Origin: Streptomyces sp. WZ-12
GTDB taxonomy: Bacteria; Actinomycetota; Actinomycetes; Streptomycetales; Streptomycetaceae
Assembly: GCF_028898845.1 (NCBI RefSeq)
Contig: NZ_CP118574.1
Location: 3,968,001 to 4,032,000, forward strand
DNA length: 64,000 bases
Direction of reading: 5' to 3'
The position numbers were made by a program, and so were the translations under genes. Under the pieces are notes generated by a model, which saw nothing but the letters and a program-made list of their open reading frames with translations, was not told where the DNA came from and ran no database searches. Below are positions 18,560 through 27,475 of the stretch, piece by piece. The first letter of the stretch is position 1. Each line of letters begins with the position of its first letter.

Positions 18560-20289
18560 GCCGCCTCCTGCTCGGTGAGCTGGGAGAGCACGATCTCCCG
18601 GTAGGTCTCGTTGTCGGCCATCAACTCGGCGTGGGTGCCGGTGCCCACGATCCGCCCCGCGTCCAGGACCACGATCCGGTCGGCGCCGCGGATCGTGGAG
18701 ACCCGCTGGGCGACGATCACCACGGTGGCCCGGTCGGTCTCCCGGGCCAGCGCGGCGCGCAGGGCCGCGTCGGTGGCGTAGTCCAGGGCGGAGAAGGAGT
18801 CGTCGAAGAGGTAGATCTCCGGCTTGCGGACCAGGGCGCGGGCGATCGCCAGCCGCTGCCGCTGACCGCCGGAGACGTTGGAGCCGCCCTGCGCGATCGG
18901 CGCCTGGAGGCCGCCCTCCATCCGCTCGACGAACTCCCGGGCCTGCGCGGTGCCCAGCGCCTGCCACAGCTCCTCGTCGGTGGCGTCCGGATTGCCGTAC
19001 CGCAGGTTGCTGGCGACCGTCCCGGAGAAGAGGTACGGCTTCTGCGGGACCAGGCCGATGACGGCGGCCAGGGTCTCCGGGGCGAGGGTGCGCACGTCCT
19101 CGCCGTCGACCAGGACCGCGCCGTCGGTGGCGTCGAAGAGCCGGGGCACCAGCCCCAGGAGGGTGGACTTGCCGGAGCCGGTGGAGCCGATGACGGCGGT
19201 GGTCTCTCCGGGGCGGGCGATCAGCGAGACGTTCTTGAGGACCGGCTGCTCGGCGCCGGGGAAACGGAACTCCACGTCGCGCAGCTCCAGTTCGCCGTGG
19301 CGGCGCAGCGTGGTGACCGGCTCGGCGGGCGGGGTGACGCTGGACTCGGTCGCCAGCACCTCCTGGATGCGCTCGGCGCAGACCTCGGCGCGCGGCAGCG
19401 TGATCACCATGAACGTCGCCATCATGATCGACATCAGGATGTACATCAGGTAGCTGAGGAAGGCCGCCAGCGCCCCGATCTGCATCTGGCCGCCGTCGAT
19501 GCGCAGCCCGCCGAACCACACCACGGCCACGCTGGAGAGGTTCACGATCAGCATCACCAGCGGGCCCATCATCGACATCAGCCGGCCGGCGCGGATCGAG
19601 ACGTCGTACAGGTCGGTGTTGGCCCCGGCGAACCGCTCGCGCTCATAGCGGTCCCGGACGAAGGCGCGGATGACGCGGATGCCGGCGATCTGCTCGCGCA
19701 GCACGCGGTTGACGGTGTCGATGCGCTCCTGCACCCCGCGGAACAGCGGGCGCATCCGGCGCACGATGAGTGAGACGAGGATCCCGAGGACCGGGACGAT
19801 GACCAGGAGGAGCGCGGACAGCGGCACGTCCTGGTTGAGCGCCATCACGACGCCGCCGACGCACATGATCGGCGCCGAGACCATCAACGTGAACGTCATC
19901 AACACCAGCATCTGGACCTGCTGGACGTCGTTGGTGGTGCGGGTGATCAGCGACGGCGCACCGAAGCCGCCGACCTCCCGGGCGGAGAAGGACTGCACCT
20001 GGTCGAAGACCGCGGCCCGGATGTCCCGGCCCAGGGCCATGGCCGTACGGGCGCCGCAGTAGACCGCGCCGACCGCGCAGGTGATCTGAAGCAGCGTCAC
20101 CGCGACCATGAAGCCGCCGATCCGCAGGATGTAGCCCGTGTCCCCCTTCACGACACCGTTGTCGAGGATGTCGGCGTTGAGGGTGGGCAGGTAGAGCGTG
20201 GCCAGCGTCTGGATGAGCTGGAGCAGGACGATCAGGGATATGGAGCGCCTGTAGGGCCGCAGATGCGCCCGCGCGAGTCGGACCAACAC
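18556..20289 (-). CDS. ABC exporter half-transporter, first subunit (degenerate NBD)
   Basis: The 577-residue TM-NBD protein has six TM helices, Walker A GSTGSGKST, signature VSGGQRQR and Walker B LFDDSFSALD. Asp stands where the catalytic Glu belongs, and Gln replaces the switch His (VAQRVST). This asymmetry is typical of heterodimeric exporters such as BmrCD and TM287/288. The start is uncertain: GTG 20289 gives the usual MLVRLARAHLRPY-type N-terminus, with TAGGCT just upstream; a longer frame to 20367 exists. The export substrate is unknown. Confidence 0.9.
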   Translation of the reverse strand: MLVRLARAHLRPYRRSISLIVLLQLIQTLATLYLPTLNADILDNGVVKGDTGYILRIGGFMVAVTLLQITCAVGAVYCGARTAMALGRDIRAAVFDQVQSFSAREVGGFGAPSLITRTTNDVQQVQMLVLMTFTLMVSAPIMCVGGVVMALNQDVPLSALLLVIVPVLGILVSLIVRRMRPLFRGVQERIDTVNRVLREQIAGIRVIRAFVRDRYERERFAGANTDLYDVSIRAGRLMSMMGPLVMLIVNLSSVAVVWFGGLRIDGGQMQIGALAAFLSYLMYILMSIMMATFMVITLPRAEVCAERIQEVLATESSVTPPAEPVTTLRRHGELELRDVEFRFPGAEQPVLKNVSLIARPGETTAVIGSTGSGKSTLLGLVPRLFDATDGAVLVDGEDVRTLAPETLAAVIGLVPQKPYLFSGTVASNLRYGNPDATDEELWQALGTAQAREFVERMEGGLQAPIAQGGSNVSGGQRQRLAIARALVRKPEIYLFDDSFSALDYATDAALRAALARETDRATVVIVAQRVSTIRGADRIVVLDAGRIVGTGTHAELMADNETYREIVLSQLTEQEAA

Positions 20290-20458
20290 AGGCCGGAGCC
20301 TATGCGAACGGTTGCCCCGGCCAATCGAATTTCTCCGAACCGTGCGGGAATCTTCCCGGACGGCCACAAGTCTTTACCCGGACTTGCCCCGACCCGGGCC
20401 GGCCGCCGCGTACGCCATGATGGGAGGCGGCAAGAGCCCCCGACACGAAGAGGCCGCC

Positions 20459-20722
20459 GTGACAACAACTGGCACCGTGCGCTACTGGGCCGCGGCCAAG
20501 GCAGCCGCCGGCACGGCGGAGGAGCCGTACGCGGCGGCGACGCTCGCCGAGGCACTGGACGCGGCGCGCACCGCGCACGCCACGGACCCCGAGTTCGGCC
20601 GCGTCCTGCTGCGCTGTTCCTTCCTGGTGGACGGCGTCCAGGTCGGCTCCCGCGATCATGCGCAGGTGCCGCTGTCGCAGGGCGGCACCGTCGAGGTCCT
20701 GCCGCCGTTCGCCGGAGGATGA
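20459..20722 (+). CDS. MoaD/ThiS-family sulfur carrier protein
   Basis: The 87-residue ubiquitin-fold protein ends in PPFAGG, the C-terminal Gly-Gly that is adenylated and thiocarboxylated in molybdopterin synthase small subunits. The start GTG at 20459 is preceded by GAAGAGG. The acceptor pathway, molybdopterin or another sulfur transfer, is not shown by neighbours. It is separated by 10 bp from the membrane-protein gene downstream, so co-transcription is likely. Confidence 0.88.
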   Translation: MTTTGTVRYWAAAKAAAGTAEEPYAAATLAEALDAARTAHATDPEFGRVLLRCSFLVDGVQVGSRDHAQVPLSQGGTVEVLPPFAGG

Positions 20723-20732
20723 GCAGAGGGTC

Positions 20733-21863
20733 ATGAGCGACAACCAGCACCAGCCGCACCAGAACCCGTACCCGTACGGGCAGCAGCCCTACGACCCTTA
20801 CGCGCAGCCCCAACAGCAGCCGCCCCAGGCCCACCAGCCGTACCAGTCCCAGCCCCAACAGCCGTACGGCTATGAGGGATACGAGGGGTACGAGGACTAC
20901 CACGGCTACGCCGGCCAGGCGGCCCACGAGCAGCCGCACGGGCAGCCGCAGCCGTCCGCCCCCTACGGGCAGGACGCCTACGCCGCCCCGGCGCCCGCCG
21001 CCCACCAGGGCGCGCACCAGCACCAGGCCGCCCCCTACGGGTCCGCGCACGGGACCACCGCCACCGCGGAGCCGGCGCCGGCCGCGCCCGCCGCCCCCAC
21101 CGCGCCGCTGAAGCCCAACCAGCGCGCCCGCGCCGAGGGCCGCTCCCCGATCATCCCGCCCGGGATCCAACCGGCCGCGCTGACCGCGGTGCTGGCCCTG
21201 CTGCTGGCGCTGGCCGCGCCGGTCGCCCGCCCGCTCCTCGCCGTCCCCGTGGTGCTGCTCCAGGCCGTCACCGCCGCCGGCTGGTTCCGGCTGAACGGCA
21301 TGTGGCCGGCCCGCCAGGGCATCGCGCTGGCCTTCCTGGGCGGCGTGGCCACCGACGTCGGGCTGCTCACCACCCCGCGCGAGGACGCGCCGCTGGTGGC
21401 CCTCGGCACGCTCGGCGTGTGGTGCCTGCTGGTCATCGTGCTCCAGTTGCGCAACCGCTCCAGCGCGGACGAGCGGATGTACGCGCTGACCGCGGGCCTG
21501 ACCTCGTCCGCGCTGGCGGTGCTCGCCGCCGGCCACCTGGCCGCGGACCCGAACGCGGTGGTGGTCGGCGGCGCCGCGGTCGCCCTGGCCGTGCTCGTCC
21601 GGGCGCTGCCGCTGCCCGGTCCGGTGACGCTGGTGCTGGGCCTGCTGGCGGGTGCCGGCGGCGGCCTGGCCGCCGCGCAACTGACCGGCATGGGGACCGC
21701 CGGCGCGCTGCTCGGCCTGGCGGCCGGCGGCTGCGCCCTGATCGGCCTGCGGGTGGCCAGCTACGACTACCCGTCGAAGTTCGTGCACATGACCGCGGGC
21801 GTCGCCCTGCCGCTGGCCCTGGCGGCCCCGGCGGTCTACGTCCTGGGCCGGGCCCTGGGGTAG
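20733..21863 (+). CDS. Multi-pass membrane protein with Gln/Tyr/Pro-rich N-terminus
   Basis: The 376-residue protein has about 145 residues of low-complexity sequence rich in Gln, Tyr, Pro and His (YGYEGYEGYEDYHGY). Seven or eight hydrophobic helices follow and run to the C-terminus. The ATG has AGAGGG upstream. Similar proteins are widespread in streptomycetes without assigned function; the N-terminus resembles disordered cytoplasmic tails. It follows moaD and ends at a strong terminator. Confidence 0.8.
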   Translation: MSDNQHQPHQNPYPYGQQPYDPYAQPQQQPPQAHQPYQSQPQQPYGYEGYEGYEDYHGYAGQAAHEQPHGQPQPSAPYGQDAYAAPAPAAHQGAHQHQAAPYGSAHGTTATAEPAPAAPAAPTAPLKPNQRARAEGRSPIIPPGIQPAALTAVLALLLALAAPVARPLLAVPVVLLQAVTAAGWFRLNGMWPARQGIALAFLGGVATDVGLLTTPREDAPLVALGTLGVWCLLVIVLQLRNRSSADERMYALTAGLTSSALAVLAAGHLAADPNAVVVGGAAVALAVLVRALPLPGPVTLVLGLLAGAGGGLAAAQLTGMGTAGALLGLAAGGCALIGLRVASYDYPSKFVHMTAGVALPLALAAPAVYVLGRALG

Positions 21864-21894
21864 CCAGGGCCGCGAGGCCCCCCACGCAGTGCCG

Positions 21895-21940
21895 CGGCGG
21901 CCGTACGGAGCGCACGGTTGTGCGCTCCGTACGGCCGCCG
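21895..21940. terminator. Strong 21-bp hairpin terminator
   Basis: The arms 21895-21915 and 21920-21940 are perfectly complementary over 21 bp with a GGTT loop, followed by TTCCCGTTCT. It lies 31 bp after the membrane-protein stop and ahead of the next + strand gene. Confidence 0.85.
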
Positions 21941-22064
21941 TTCCCGTTCTCCCGACCGGTTCGTCTAGGGTTCCCGGAGCGCGGGCTGGGGGCCCGCGCT
22001 CCGGAGTGGACGAATCGGCCGGGGCCCATCCAGCCCGGCGGTCGCGAGTGGGGGTAGTGGTTCG

Positions 22065-22766
22065 ATGCGCGCACTGAAGGTGCTGCTGGTGCTCGTCGTC
22101 ATATTCGGCGGGCTGTTCGTGGCGGCCGACCGCGTCGCGGTCCATCTCGCCGAGAGCAAGGCGGCGGACAAGCTCCGCGGCATGAACGGGATCACCTCGA
22201 CGCCCGAGGTCTCCATCAAGGGCTTCCCGTTCCTGACCCAGGTCGCGGCGCGCAACCTCGACGAGGTGGACGCCAACCTCGACCACCTGGCGGCCCGCTC
22301 CGAGGGCCGCACGCTGACCCTCAAGCGGATGTCGGCGCAGTTCCACGACGTGGCGCTGACCAGCGACTACTCCTCCATCGAGAGCGCCGCCTCGGCCACC
22401 GCCACCGCCGAGATCTCCTATCCGGACCTGACCAACGCGGCCGGCGGCGGCGTCAAGATCTCCTACGGCGGCGAGAAGGACGGCCGCGCCCTGGTCAAGA
22501 TCTCCCCGAACGTGCCGCTGCTCAACTCGTTCGAGGTGACCGGCACGATCGACATCGTGCACGGCGACACCGTCCGGGTGCGGGCCGACCACATCCCCGC
22601 CATGTGCCGGGCGCTGCCGAGCTGCGAGCGCGAGGTGCGGACCCAGACCGACCACGGCTGGAAGCTGGACCAACTGCCGGGCAACCTGAAGCTGGAGAAG
22701 CTCACGGCGACCGCGCAGGGCATCTCCGTCACCGCCTCCGGCACCCACGTCAAGATCACCGGCTGA
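22065..22766 (+). CDS. DUF2993 (LmeA-like) exported protein
   Basis: The 233-residue protein has an N-terminal signal-anchor (LKVLLVLVVIFGGLFVAAD) and then a DUF2993 domain. The domain shows VSIKGFPFLTQVAARNLDEV, a variable beta-rich middle and the closing GISVTASGTHVKITG. A pair of Cys (CRALPSC) sits in the middle. It is a shorter paralogue of the 8126 protein and probably sits in the envelope. The ATG follows a G-rich purine stretch (GAGTGGGGGTAGTGG). Confidence 0.87.
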   Translation: MRALKVLLVLVVIFGGLFVAADRVAVHLAESKAADKLRGMNGITSTPEVSIKGFPFLTQVAARNLDEVDANLDHLAARSEGRTLTLKRMSAQFHDVALTSDYSSIESAASATATAEISYPDLTNAAGGGVKISYGGEKDGRALVKISPNVPLLNSFEVTGTIDIVHGDTVRVRADHIPAMCRALPSCEREVRTQTDHGWKLDQLPGNLKLEKLTATAQGISVTASGTHVKITG

Positions 22767-22982
22767 CCCGCCGGCGGGTGGCGGGCCGCCCCACCGGGCC
22801 GCCGCCCCGTCCACACCCTGAGACACCTCGGTCCGAACGCCAGACCCGACACCCGCGACGGCGCCCCCACGCGCGGTGCGCGCCCGCCCCACACCCTCGC
22901 GCGTCCCACATCACGGACAATCACGTCTCGCCATTCGACACACCGGTGACATGCCGTGCTCCGCGTCCCTACGATCGGAGCC

Positions 22983-23090
22983 ATGCGATGCGCATTGAGC
23001 GGTCTCCGTCCACGGGGACAGGCGGTACTGACGAAGCGGCGGGCAGTCGACCTGTGCCGCGTCGCCGCCATGCTCTGTCGCCCTGCCTGA
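22983..23090 (+). CDS. Cys/Arg leader peptide upstream of sulfur genes
   Basis: A 35-residue ORF, too short for routine calling, ends LTKRRAVDLCRVAAMLCRPA. The pattern RR-x-VDL-x-RV-x2-x-LCR is that of the actinobacterial leader peptides found before sulfur-assimilation and sulfurtransferase genes. It carries Cys codons at residues 3, 25 and 32 and sits 164 bp before the thiosulfate sulfurtransferase. Ribosome stalling at Cys codons could sense cysteine supply; this is inferred from the family, not shown here. Confidence 0.7.
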   Translation: MRCALSGLRPRGQAVLTKRRAVDLCRVAAMLCRPA

Positions 23091-23254
23091 CGGGTCGCAT
23101 CCCTCCCGTCGCCCCGGCCGTCGGCCGCCGCTGAAGGCCGTCCTCACACCCGTACCCACGCAGCGCTGCGCGCCTCCTGGCGCCGCCGCGCCGTCCGCGG
23201 TACCCGTGCACCCTCAAGCCCGCCCCCCGCAACTGCCCCGGAGGAGAGAAGAAC

Positions 23255-24100
23255 ATGAGCCGTAGCGACGTCCTGGTAGACGCCGACTGGGTCGAGGCAC
23301 ACCTGGACGACCCGAAGGTCGTCCTCGTCGAGGTCGACGAGGACACCTCGGCCTACGACAAGAACCACCTCAAGAACGCCGTCCGGATCGACTGGAAGAA
23401 GGACCTCCAGGACCCGGTGCGCCGCGACTTCGTCGACCAGGAGGGCTTCGAGAAGCTGCTCTCGGCGAAGGGCATCGCCAACGACGACACCGTCGTCCTC
23501 TACGGCGGCAACAACAACTGGTTCGCGGCCTACGCCTACTGGTACTTCAAGCTCTACGGGCACGACGGCGTCAAGCTGCTCGACGGCGGCCGCAAGAAGT
23601 GGGAGCTGGACTCCCGCGACCTGGTCGACGGCTCCGAGGTCCCGCAGCGCCCGGCCACCGCGTACAAGGCCAAGGCCCAGGACACCTCGATCCGCGCCTT
23701 CCGTGACGACGTCGTCGCCGCGATCGGCACCAAGAACCTGGTCGACGTCCGCTCCCCCGACGAGTTCAGCGGCAAGCTGCTGGCCCCCGCCCACCTCCCG
23801 CAGGAGCAGTCGCAGCGCCCCGGCCACGTGCCCAGCGCCCGCAACATCCCGTGGTCGAAGAACGCCAACGACGACGGCACCTTCAAGTCGGACGACGAGC
23901 TCACCGCCCTCTACGAGCAGGAGTCCGTCGACCTGGCCAAGGACACCATCGCCTACTGCCGGATCGGCGAGCGCTCCGCGCTGACCTGGTTCGTGCTGCA
24001 CGAGCTGCTCGGCCAGAGCAACGTCAAGAACTACGACGGCTCCTGGACCGAGTACGGCTCCCTGGTCGGCGTCCCGATCGAGCTCGGCGCCAACAAGTAA
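23255..24100 (+). CDS. Thiosulfate sulfurtransferase (rhodanese)
   Basis: The 281-residue tandem rhodanese has an inactive N-terminal domain with VDADWVEAHLDD and VLYGGNNNWFAAYAYWY, and an active C-terminal domain. The catalytic loop is DTIAYCRIGERSALTWFVL, whose Cys takes the persulfide from thiosulfate and passes it to cyanide or a thiol acceptor. The start ATG follows GGAGGAGAG. The DUF1416 gene lies 39 bp downstream, a common pairing, and the leader peptide is upstream. Confidence 0.93.
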   Translation: MSRSDVLVDADWVEAHLDDPKVVLVEVDEDTSAYDKNHLKNAVRIDWKKDLQDPVRRDFVDQEGFEKLLSAKGIANDDTVVLYGGNNNWFAAYAYWYFKLYGHDGVKLLDGGRKKWELDSRDLVDGSEVPQRPATAYKAKAQDTSIRAFRDDVVAAIGTKNLVDVRSPDEFSGKLLAPAHLPQEQSQRPGHVPSARNIPWSKNANDDGTFKSDDELTALYEQESVDLAKDTIAYCRIGERSALTWFVLHELLGQSNVKNYDGSWTEYGSLVGVPIELGANK

Positions 24101-24139
24101 GCCCGAGAGCCCCTCTCTACCCCTCAAGGAAGTACCCCT

Positions 24140-24427
24140 ATGTGTGGAGCACAGGCCGGCGGCCCGGACGCCTCGACCATCAAGCCCGGTGAGACCACGA
24201 TCCAGGGCAGCGTGACCCGCGACGGCCAGCCCGTCACCGGTTACGTCCGCCTGCTGGACAGCACCGGAGAGTTCACCGCCGAGGTTCCCACCTCCGCGAC
24301 CGGACAGTTCCGCTTCTACGCGGCCGAGGGCACCTGGACCGTGCGCGCCCTCGTGCCCGGTGCCAGCGCGGACCGCACCGTCGTCGCCCAGCAGGGCGGG
24401 CTGGCGGAGGTCGCCATCGCCGTCTGA
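24140..24427 (+). CDS. DUF1416 protein
   Basis: The 95-residue protein starts MCGAQAGGPD, a conserved N-terminal Cys motif, followed by an Ig-like beta domain (GSVTRDGQPVTGYVRLLDSTGEF, TWTVRALVPG). DUF1416 proteins accompany rhodanese genes in actinobacteria and may receive sulfur on the Cys, but no reaction has been assigned to my knowledge. AAGGAAGT precedes the ATG. It is the second gene of the sulfur operon and is closed by a hairpin. Confidence 0.9.
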   Translation: MCGAQAGGPDASTIKPGETTIQGSVTRDGQPVTGYVRLLDSTGEFTAEVPTSATGQFRFYAAEGTWTVRALVPGASADRTVVAQQGGLAEVAIAV

Positions 24428-24439
24428 CGGCGCGCGCGG

Positions 24440-24462
24440 ACGGGCCCGTGCCGCGGGCCCGT
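24440..24462 (+). terminator. Hairpin after DUF1416 gene
   Basis: ACGGGCCCG-TGCCG-CGGGCCCGT forms a perfect 9-bp stem 12 bp after the stop codon and is followed by TCGG. Confidence 0.6.
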
Positions 24463-24561
24463 TCGGCCCGGAGGGCCGCACCCCAGGGGTTTGGACGCCT
24501 TGGCTGTGGGGTGCGGTCCTCCGGCCTTCTTTCCCGGGCCCCGCGGACTTACCGTGGACGT

Positions 24562-24861
24562 ATGTACGCGCATGCGCACCGCCCGCCCACCCCGCCGCAG
24601 CGCCGTCACCGCCGGTACTTCGTCCTCATGACGGTGTGCCTGGTGCTGTTCGTGCTGGCGTGGAGCCTGGTGCGGCTGTGGTCGGTACCGGCCGCGGTGG
24701 CGATGTGCGTCGTCGCCATGGTCATCCCGCCCGTCGCGGCCATCGTCGGCAACCGCCGGGAGCCGGGCGAGCGCTGGTGGGACGAGTCCGGGGACCCGGA
24801 GTCCGACCGCTGGTGGCGGGAGTTGGACGACCGGGACGACGAGGACCGCCGCCGCAGTTGA
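24562..24861 (+). CDS. DUF3099 membrane protein
   Basis: The 99-residue protein has a basic His-rich N-terminus, two TM helices (YFVLMTVCLVLFVLAWSLVRLW and AVAMCVVAMVIPPVAAIVG) and an acidic Trp-rich tail (RWWDESGDPESDRWW). This is the DUF3099 pattern. TACCGT ends 6 nt before the ATG, so the message is probably leaderless. The function is unknown. Confidence 0.87.
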   Translation: MYAHAHRPPTPPQRRHRRYFVLMTVCLVLFVLAWSLVRLWSVPAAVAMCVVAMVIPPVAAIVGNRREPGERWWDESGDPESDRWWRELDDRDDEDRRRS

Positions 24862-24891
24862 CCCCCGCCCGCGCACCCGCGGCCGAGGGCC

Positions 24892-25257
24892 CTAGTAGAC
24901 GAGCGCCTGCACGCCGTCCGGCATGATCTCGCTCACGAAGAGCTGGGAGCCGGCGATGCCCGCCCCCTCGATCAGGTCCTTCTCCTCGATGCCGCGCCGC
25001 GCCGCGCACTGCGTGCACACCGTGATCGCGCCGCCGCCCGCGCGGATCGACTCGATCAGCTCCGGCAGCGGCGCCGCGTGCGGCAGCTCGAACTCGGCCG
25101 CCCGCCCCGGCAGCGCGAACCACACCGACTCCCCCGTCAGCCACAGCGACACCTCCACGCCGCTGGCCACCGCCACCGCCGCCACCGTGAACGCCTGCGA
25201 GCACCGCTCGGGCGCGTCCGCGCCCGCCGTCACCTTGATCACCAGCTTGTTCGCCAT
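24892..25257 (-). CDS. DsrE/DsrF-like family protein
   Basis: The 121-residue protein begins MANKLVIKVTAGADAPERCSQAF and contains VCTQCAARRGI, a CxxC that suits sulfur-relay chemistry in the DsrE fold, followed by DLIEGAGIAGSQLFVSEI. Family members take part in persulfide transfer or act as small peroxiredoxin-like proteins. Being close to the rhodanese is suggestive. It is convergent with DUF3099. Confidence 0.87.
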   Translation of the reverse strand: MANKLVIKVTAGADAPERCSQAFTVAAVAVASGVEVSLWLTGESVWFALPGRAAEFELPHAAPLPELIESIRAGGGAITVCTQCAARRGIEEKDLIEGAGIAGSQLFVSEIMPDGVQALVY

Positions 25258-25420
25258 GGCCCAAGAGTAGGCGCGGGCGGGCCGGCGGACCGGGGACGCC
25301 CCGTGGGAGCCGGAGCGCCGGCCCCAAGAGCCGGGGCGGACCTCACAGCGCCGCCGCCGACGGCGCCGACTAGACTCGCAGGCGGTCCGTAACACCTCAC
25401 TCCGCCCAAGGAGCGCGCTC

Positions 25421-25522
25421 GTGCTTGAGGCATTCTTCACCACCCTGCTGGTTCTGGTCGCCGTCGGCGTGATCGCCTTCGCCGGGCTGACCTGGAAGAA
25501 GCTGTACCAGGGCCAGCGCTGA
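25421..25522 (+). CDS. 33-residue single-helix membrane protein
   Basis: A short ORF missed by length cut-offs encodes MLEAFFTTLLVLVAVGVIAF followed by a basic tail ending KKLYQGQR. It is one TM helix with the positive end inside. AAGGAG sits 7 bp before the GTG start. It lies 34 bp upstream of the nitrobindin-like gene and could be in the same transcript. The function is unknown. Confidence 0.65.
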   Translation: MLEAFFTTLLVLVAVGVIAFAGLTWKKLYQGQR

Positions 25523-25556
25523 TACCTCTCGTCCCCACAACAGATCGCCTGAGCTC

Positions 25557-26141
25557 ATGATCGAGATCCCGTCCGACCTGAACCCGTCCCTGGTGCCGCT
25601 CGTCTTCCTCCTCGGCCGCTGGGAGGGCGCCGGCGTCTTCGACTTCCCCGGCGCGGAGAAGTGCAACTTCGGCCAGGAGGTCGTCTTCAGCCACGACGGC
25701 CGCGACTTCCTTGAGTACACCTCGCACACCTGGGTGCTCGACAACGAGGGCAAGCAGGTCCGCCCGCTGGAGACGGAGACCGGCTTCTGGCGGGTCGACG
25801 GAAACAAGGTCGAGGTCGTGATGACCCGCGACCAGGGCGTCGTCGAGATCTGGTACGGCGAACTGGCCGACCAGAAGCCGCAGATCGACCTGGCCACCGA
25901 CGCCGTCGCGCGGACCGCCGCCGCCGGCCCGTACAGCGGCGGCAAGCGCCTGTACGGCTACGTCAAGGGCGACCTGATGTGGGTCGGCGAGAAGGCCACC
26001 CCCGAGGTGCCGCTGCGCCCCTACATGTCCGCGCAGCTCAAGAAGGTCGCCGACCTCAAGGAGTGGGCCGAGAGCCTGCCCGACGACATGCCCGACGGCG
26101 TCTCCTTCTTCCGCCCGGACGGCACCCCGTACGAGGGCTGA
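25557..26141 (+). CDS. Nitrobindin-like heme-binding protein (FABP/THAP4 family)
   Basis: The 194-residue beta-barrel protein has the diagnostic GRWEGAGVF (GxWxGxG) near residue 20 and the strands FLEYTSHTWVLD, ETGFWRV and VEIWYGELAD. The family binds ferric heme in a ten-strand barrel and can isomerise peroxynitrite to nitrate. A length near 190 fits. The start ATG at 25557 lacks a clear RBS. It precedes the cobalamin riboswitch. Confidence 0.88.
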   Translation: MIEIPSDLNPSLVPLVFLLGRWEGAGVFDFPGAEKCNFGQEVVFSHDGRDFLEYTSHTWVLDNEGKQVRPLETETGFWRVDGNKVEVVMTRDQGVVEIWYGELADQKPQIDLATDAVARTAAAGPYSGGKRLYGYVKGDLMWVGEKATPEVPLRPYMSAQLKKVADLKEWAESLPDDMPDGVSFFRPDGTPYEG

Positions 26142-26177
26142 GCCCACCCGTGGCCGTCCGGCCGCGCACGAAAACCT

Positions 26178-26300
26178 GACAACGACGACGCCCCGCGGGG
26201 GAAGTCCGGTGAGAGTCCGGCGCTGACCCGCAACGGTAAGCGGAACGCCCCAACGGGCCCGTTCCGCAAGCCCGATCGCCCGCGGCGGCGCCGGATCCGC
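26178..26300 (+). promoter_or_regulatory. Cobalamin riboswitch
   Basis: The leader holds the conserved core GGGAAGTCCGGTGAGAGTCC followed by GCTGACCCGCAACGGTAAG (the B12 box) and the late CAAGCCCGAT-CGCC element, in the right order and spacing. The ends given are approximate. It lies about 130 bp before the permease and should repress the uptake operon when adenosylcobalamin or a related corrinoid is plentiful. Confidence 0.92.
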
Positions 26301-26431
26301 ACCAACTCGCCGTGGACTGCGAGGGGACGCCCGCTCGGCCCGGCTCCGGGCCGCCGCCCCTTTCCCTCCCCCACGCTCCAAAAGAGCAGGGGGACCTCTC
26401 GCGCGCGGCCCGAGCCGAAGGCGAAGGCCCC

Positions 26432-27475
26432 GTGGCACGCCCCACCCGCACCCTCCCCCTGGCCGCCGCGCTGGGCGCCGTGCTGCTCGTCTCGCTGCTG
26501 TGCGGGACCGGCCTCGGCGCCGCCGGGATCGGCTGGCCGCAGGTGCTGCGCTACCTCGGCGCCGGGCTGACCGGCGGCACCCTCAGACCCGATGAGGTCG
26601 CCGCCTACACCATCGTCTGGGAGCTGCGGTTCCCCCGGGCGCTGCTCGCCGCCGTCGTCGGCGCCGGACTCTCCGCCATCGGCGTCGCCGTCCAGGCCCT
26701 GGTCCGCAACGCCCTCGCCGACCCGTTCGTGCTCGGCATCTCCTCCGGCGCGGCGGTCGGCGCCAACGCCGTGATGCTCTTCGGCGCGCTCGCCGCGCTC
26801 GGCGTCTGGGCGCTGTCCGTCTCGGCGTTCCTCTCCGCGCTACTGGCCATGGCCCTGGTCTACGCGGCCGCCCGGACCGCCCACGGGCTGACCCCGATGC
26901 GGCTGGTGCTGACCGGGACGGCCATGTACTACGGCTTCTCCGCGGTCACCACCCTGATGGTGTTCACCGCCGACCGCGGCGAGGCGGCCCGCTCGGCGAT
27001 GATGTGGCTGCTGGGCAGCCTGAGCGGGGCCGGCTGGGGTTCGGTCCCGATCGCCGCCGCCGCGGTCGCCGCCGCCCTGGTCCATCTCCGGCTCTCCGCC
27101 GGCCGGTTGAACGCCCTGGCCATGGGCGACGAGACCGCCGCCGCGCTGGGCGTGGACCCCGAACGGCTGCGCCGCGAACTGTTCGTGGTGGCCGCCGGGG
27201 CCACCGGCGCGGTGGTCGCGGTCTCCGGCGCGATCGGCTTCGTCGGACTGATGGTGCCGCACGCCACCCGGATGCTGGTCGGGGCCGACCACCGCCGGGT
27301 GCTGGCGCTCGCCCCGCTGCTCGGCGCGGTGTTGATGGTCTGGGTCGACGTGCTCTCCCGGGTGCTGCTGGCCCCCGTCGAACTGCCCGTCGGGGTGCTC
27401 ACCGCCGTCCTCGGCGTCCCCTGCTTCGTCCTGCTGATGCGGCGCAGCCGCTACACCTTCGGGGGCGGTTCCTGA
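26432..27475 (+). CDS. Cobalamin-type ABC transporter permease (FecCD/BtuC family)
   Basis: The 347-residue permease has about ten TM helices with the FecCD signatures ELRFPRALLAAVVGAGLSAIGVAVQ and GFVGLMVPHATRMLVG, plus the coupling segment LGVDPERLRRELF. The GTG at 26432 gives the family length; the longer frame runs into the riboswitch leader. The riboswitch upstream points to vitamin B12 or a corrinoid as substrate. Its stop overlaps the ATPase start (TGATG). Confidence 0.9.
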   Translation: MARPTRTLPLAAALGAVLLVSLLCGTGLGAAGIGWPQVLRYLGAGLTGGTLRPDEVAAYTIVWELRFPRALLAAVVGAGLSAIGVAVQALVRNALADPFVLGISSGAAVGANAVMLFGALAALGVWALSVSAFLSALLAMALVYAAARTAHGLTPMRLVLTGTAMYYGFSAVTTLMVFTADRGEAARSAMMWLLGSLSGAGWGSVPIAAAAVAAALVHLRLSAGRLNALAMGDETAAALGVDPERLRRELFVVAAGATGAVVAVSGAIGFVGLMVPHATRMLVGADHRRVLALAPLLGAVLMVWVDVLSRVLLAPVELPVGVLTAVLGVPCFVLLMRRSRYTFGGGS

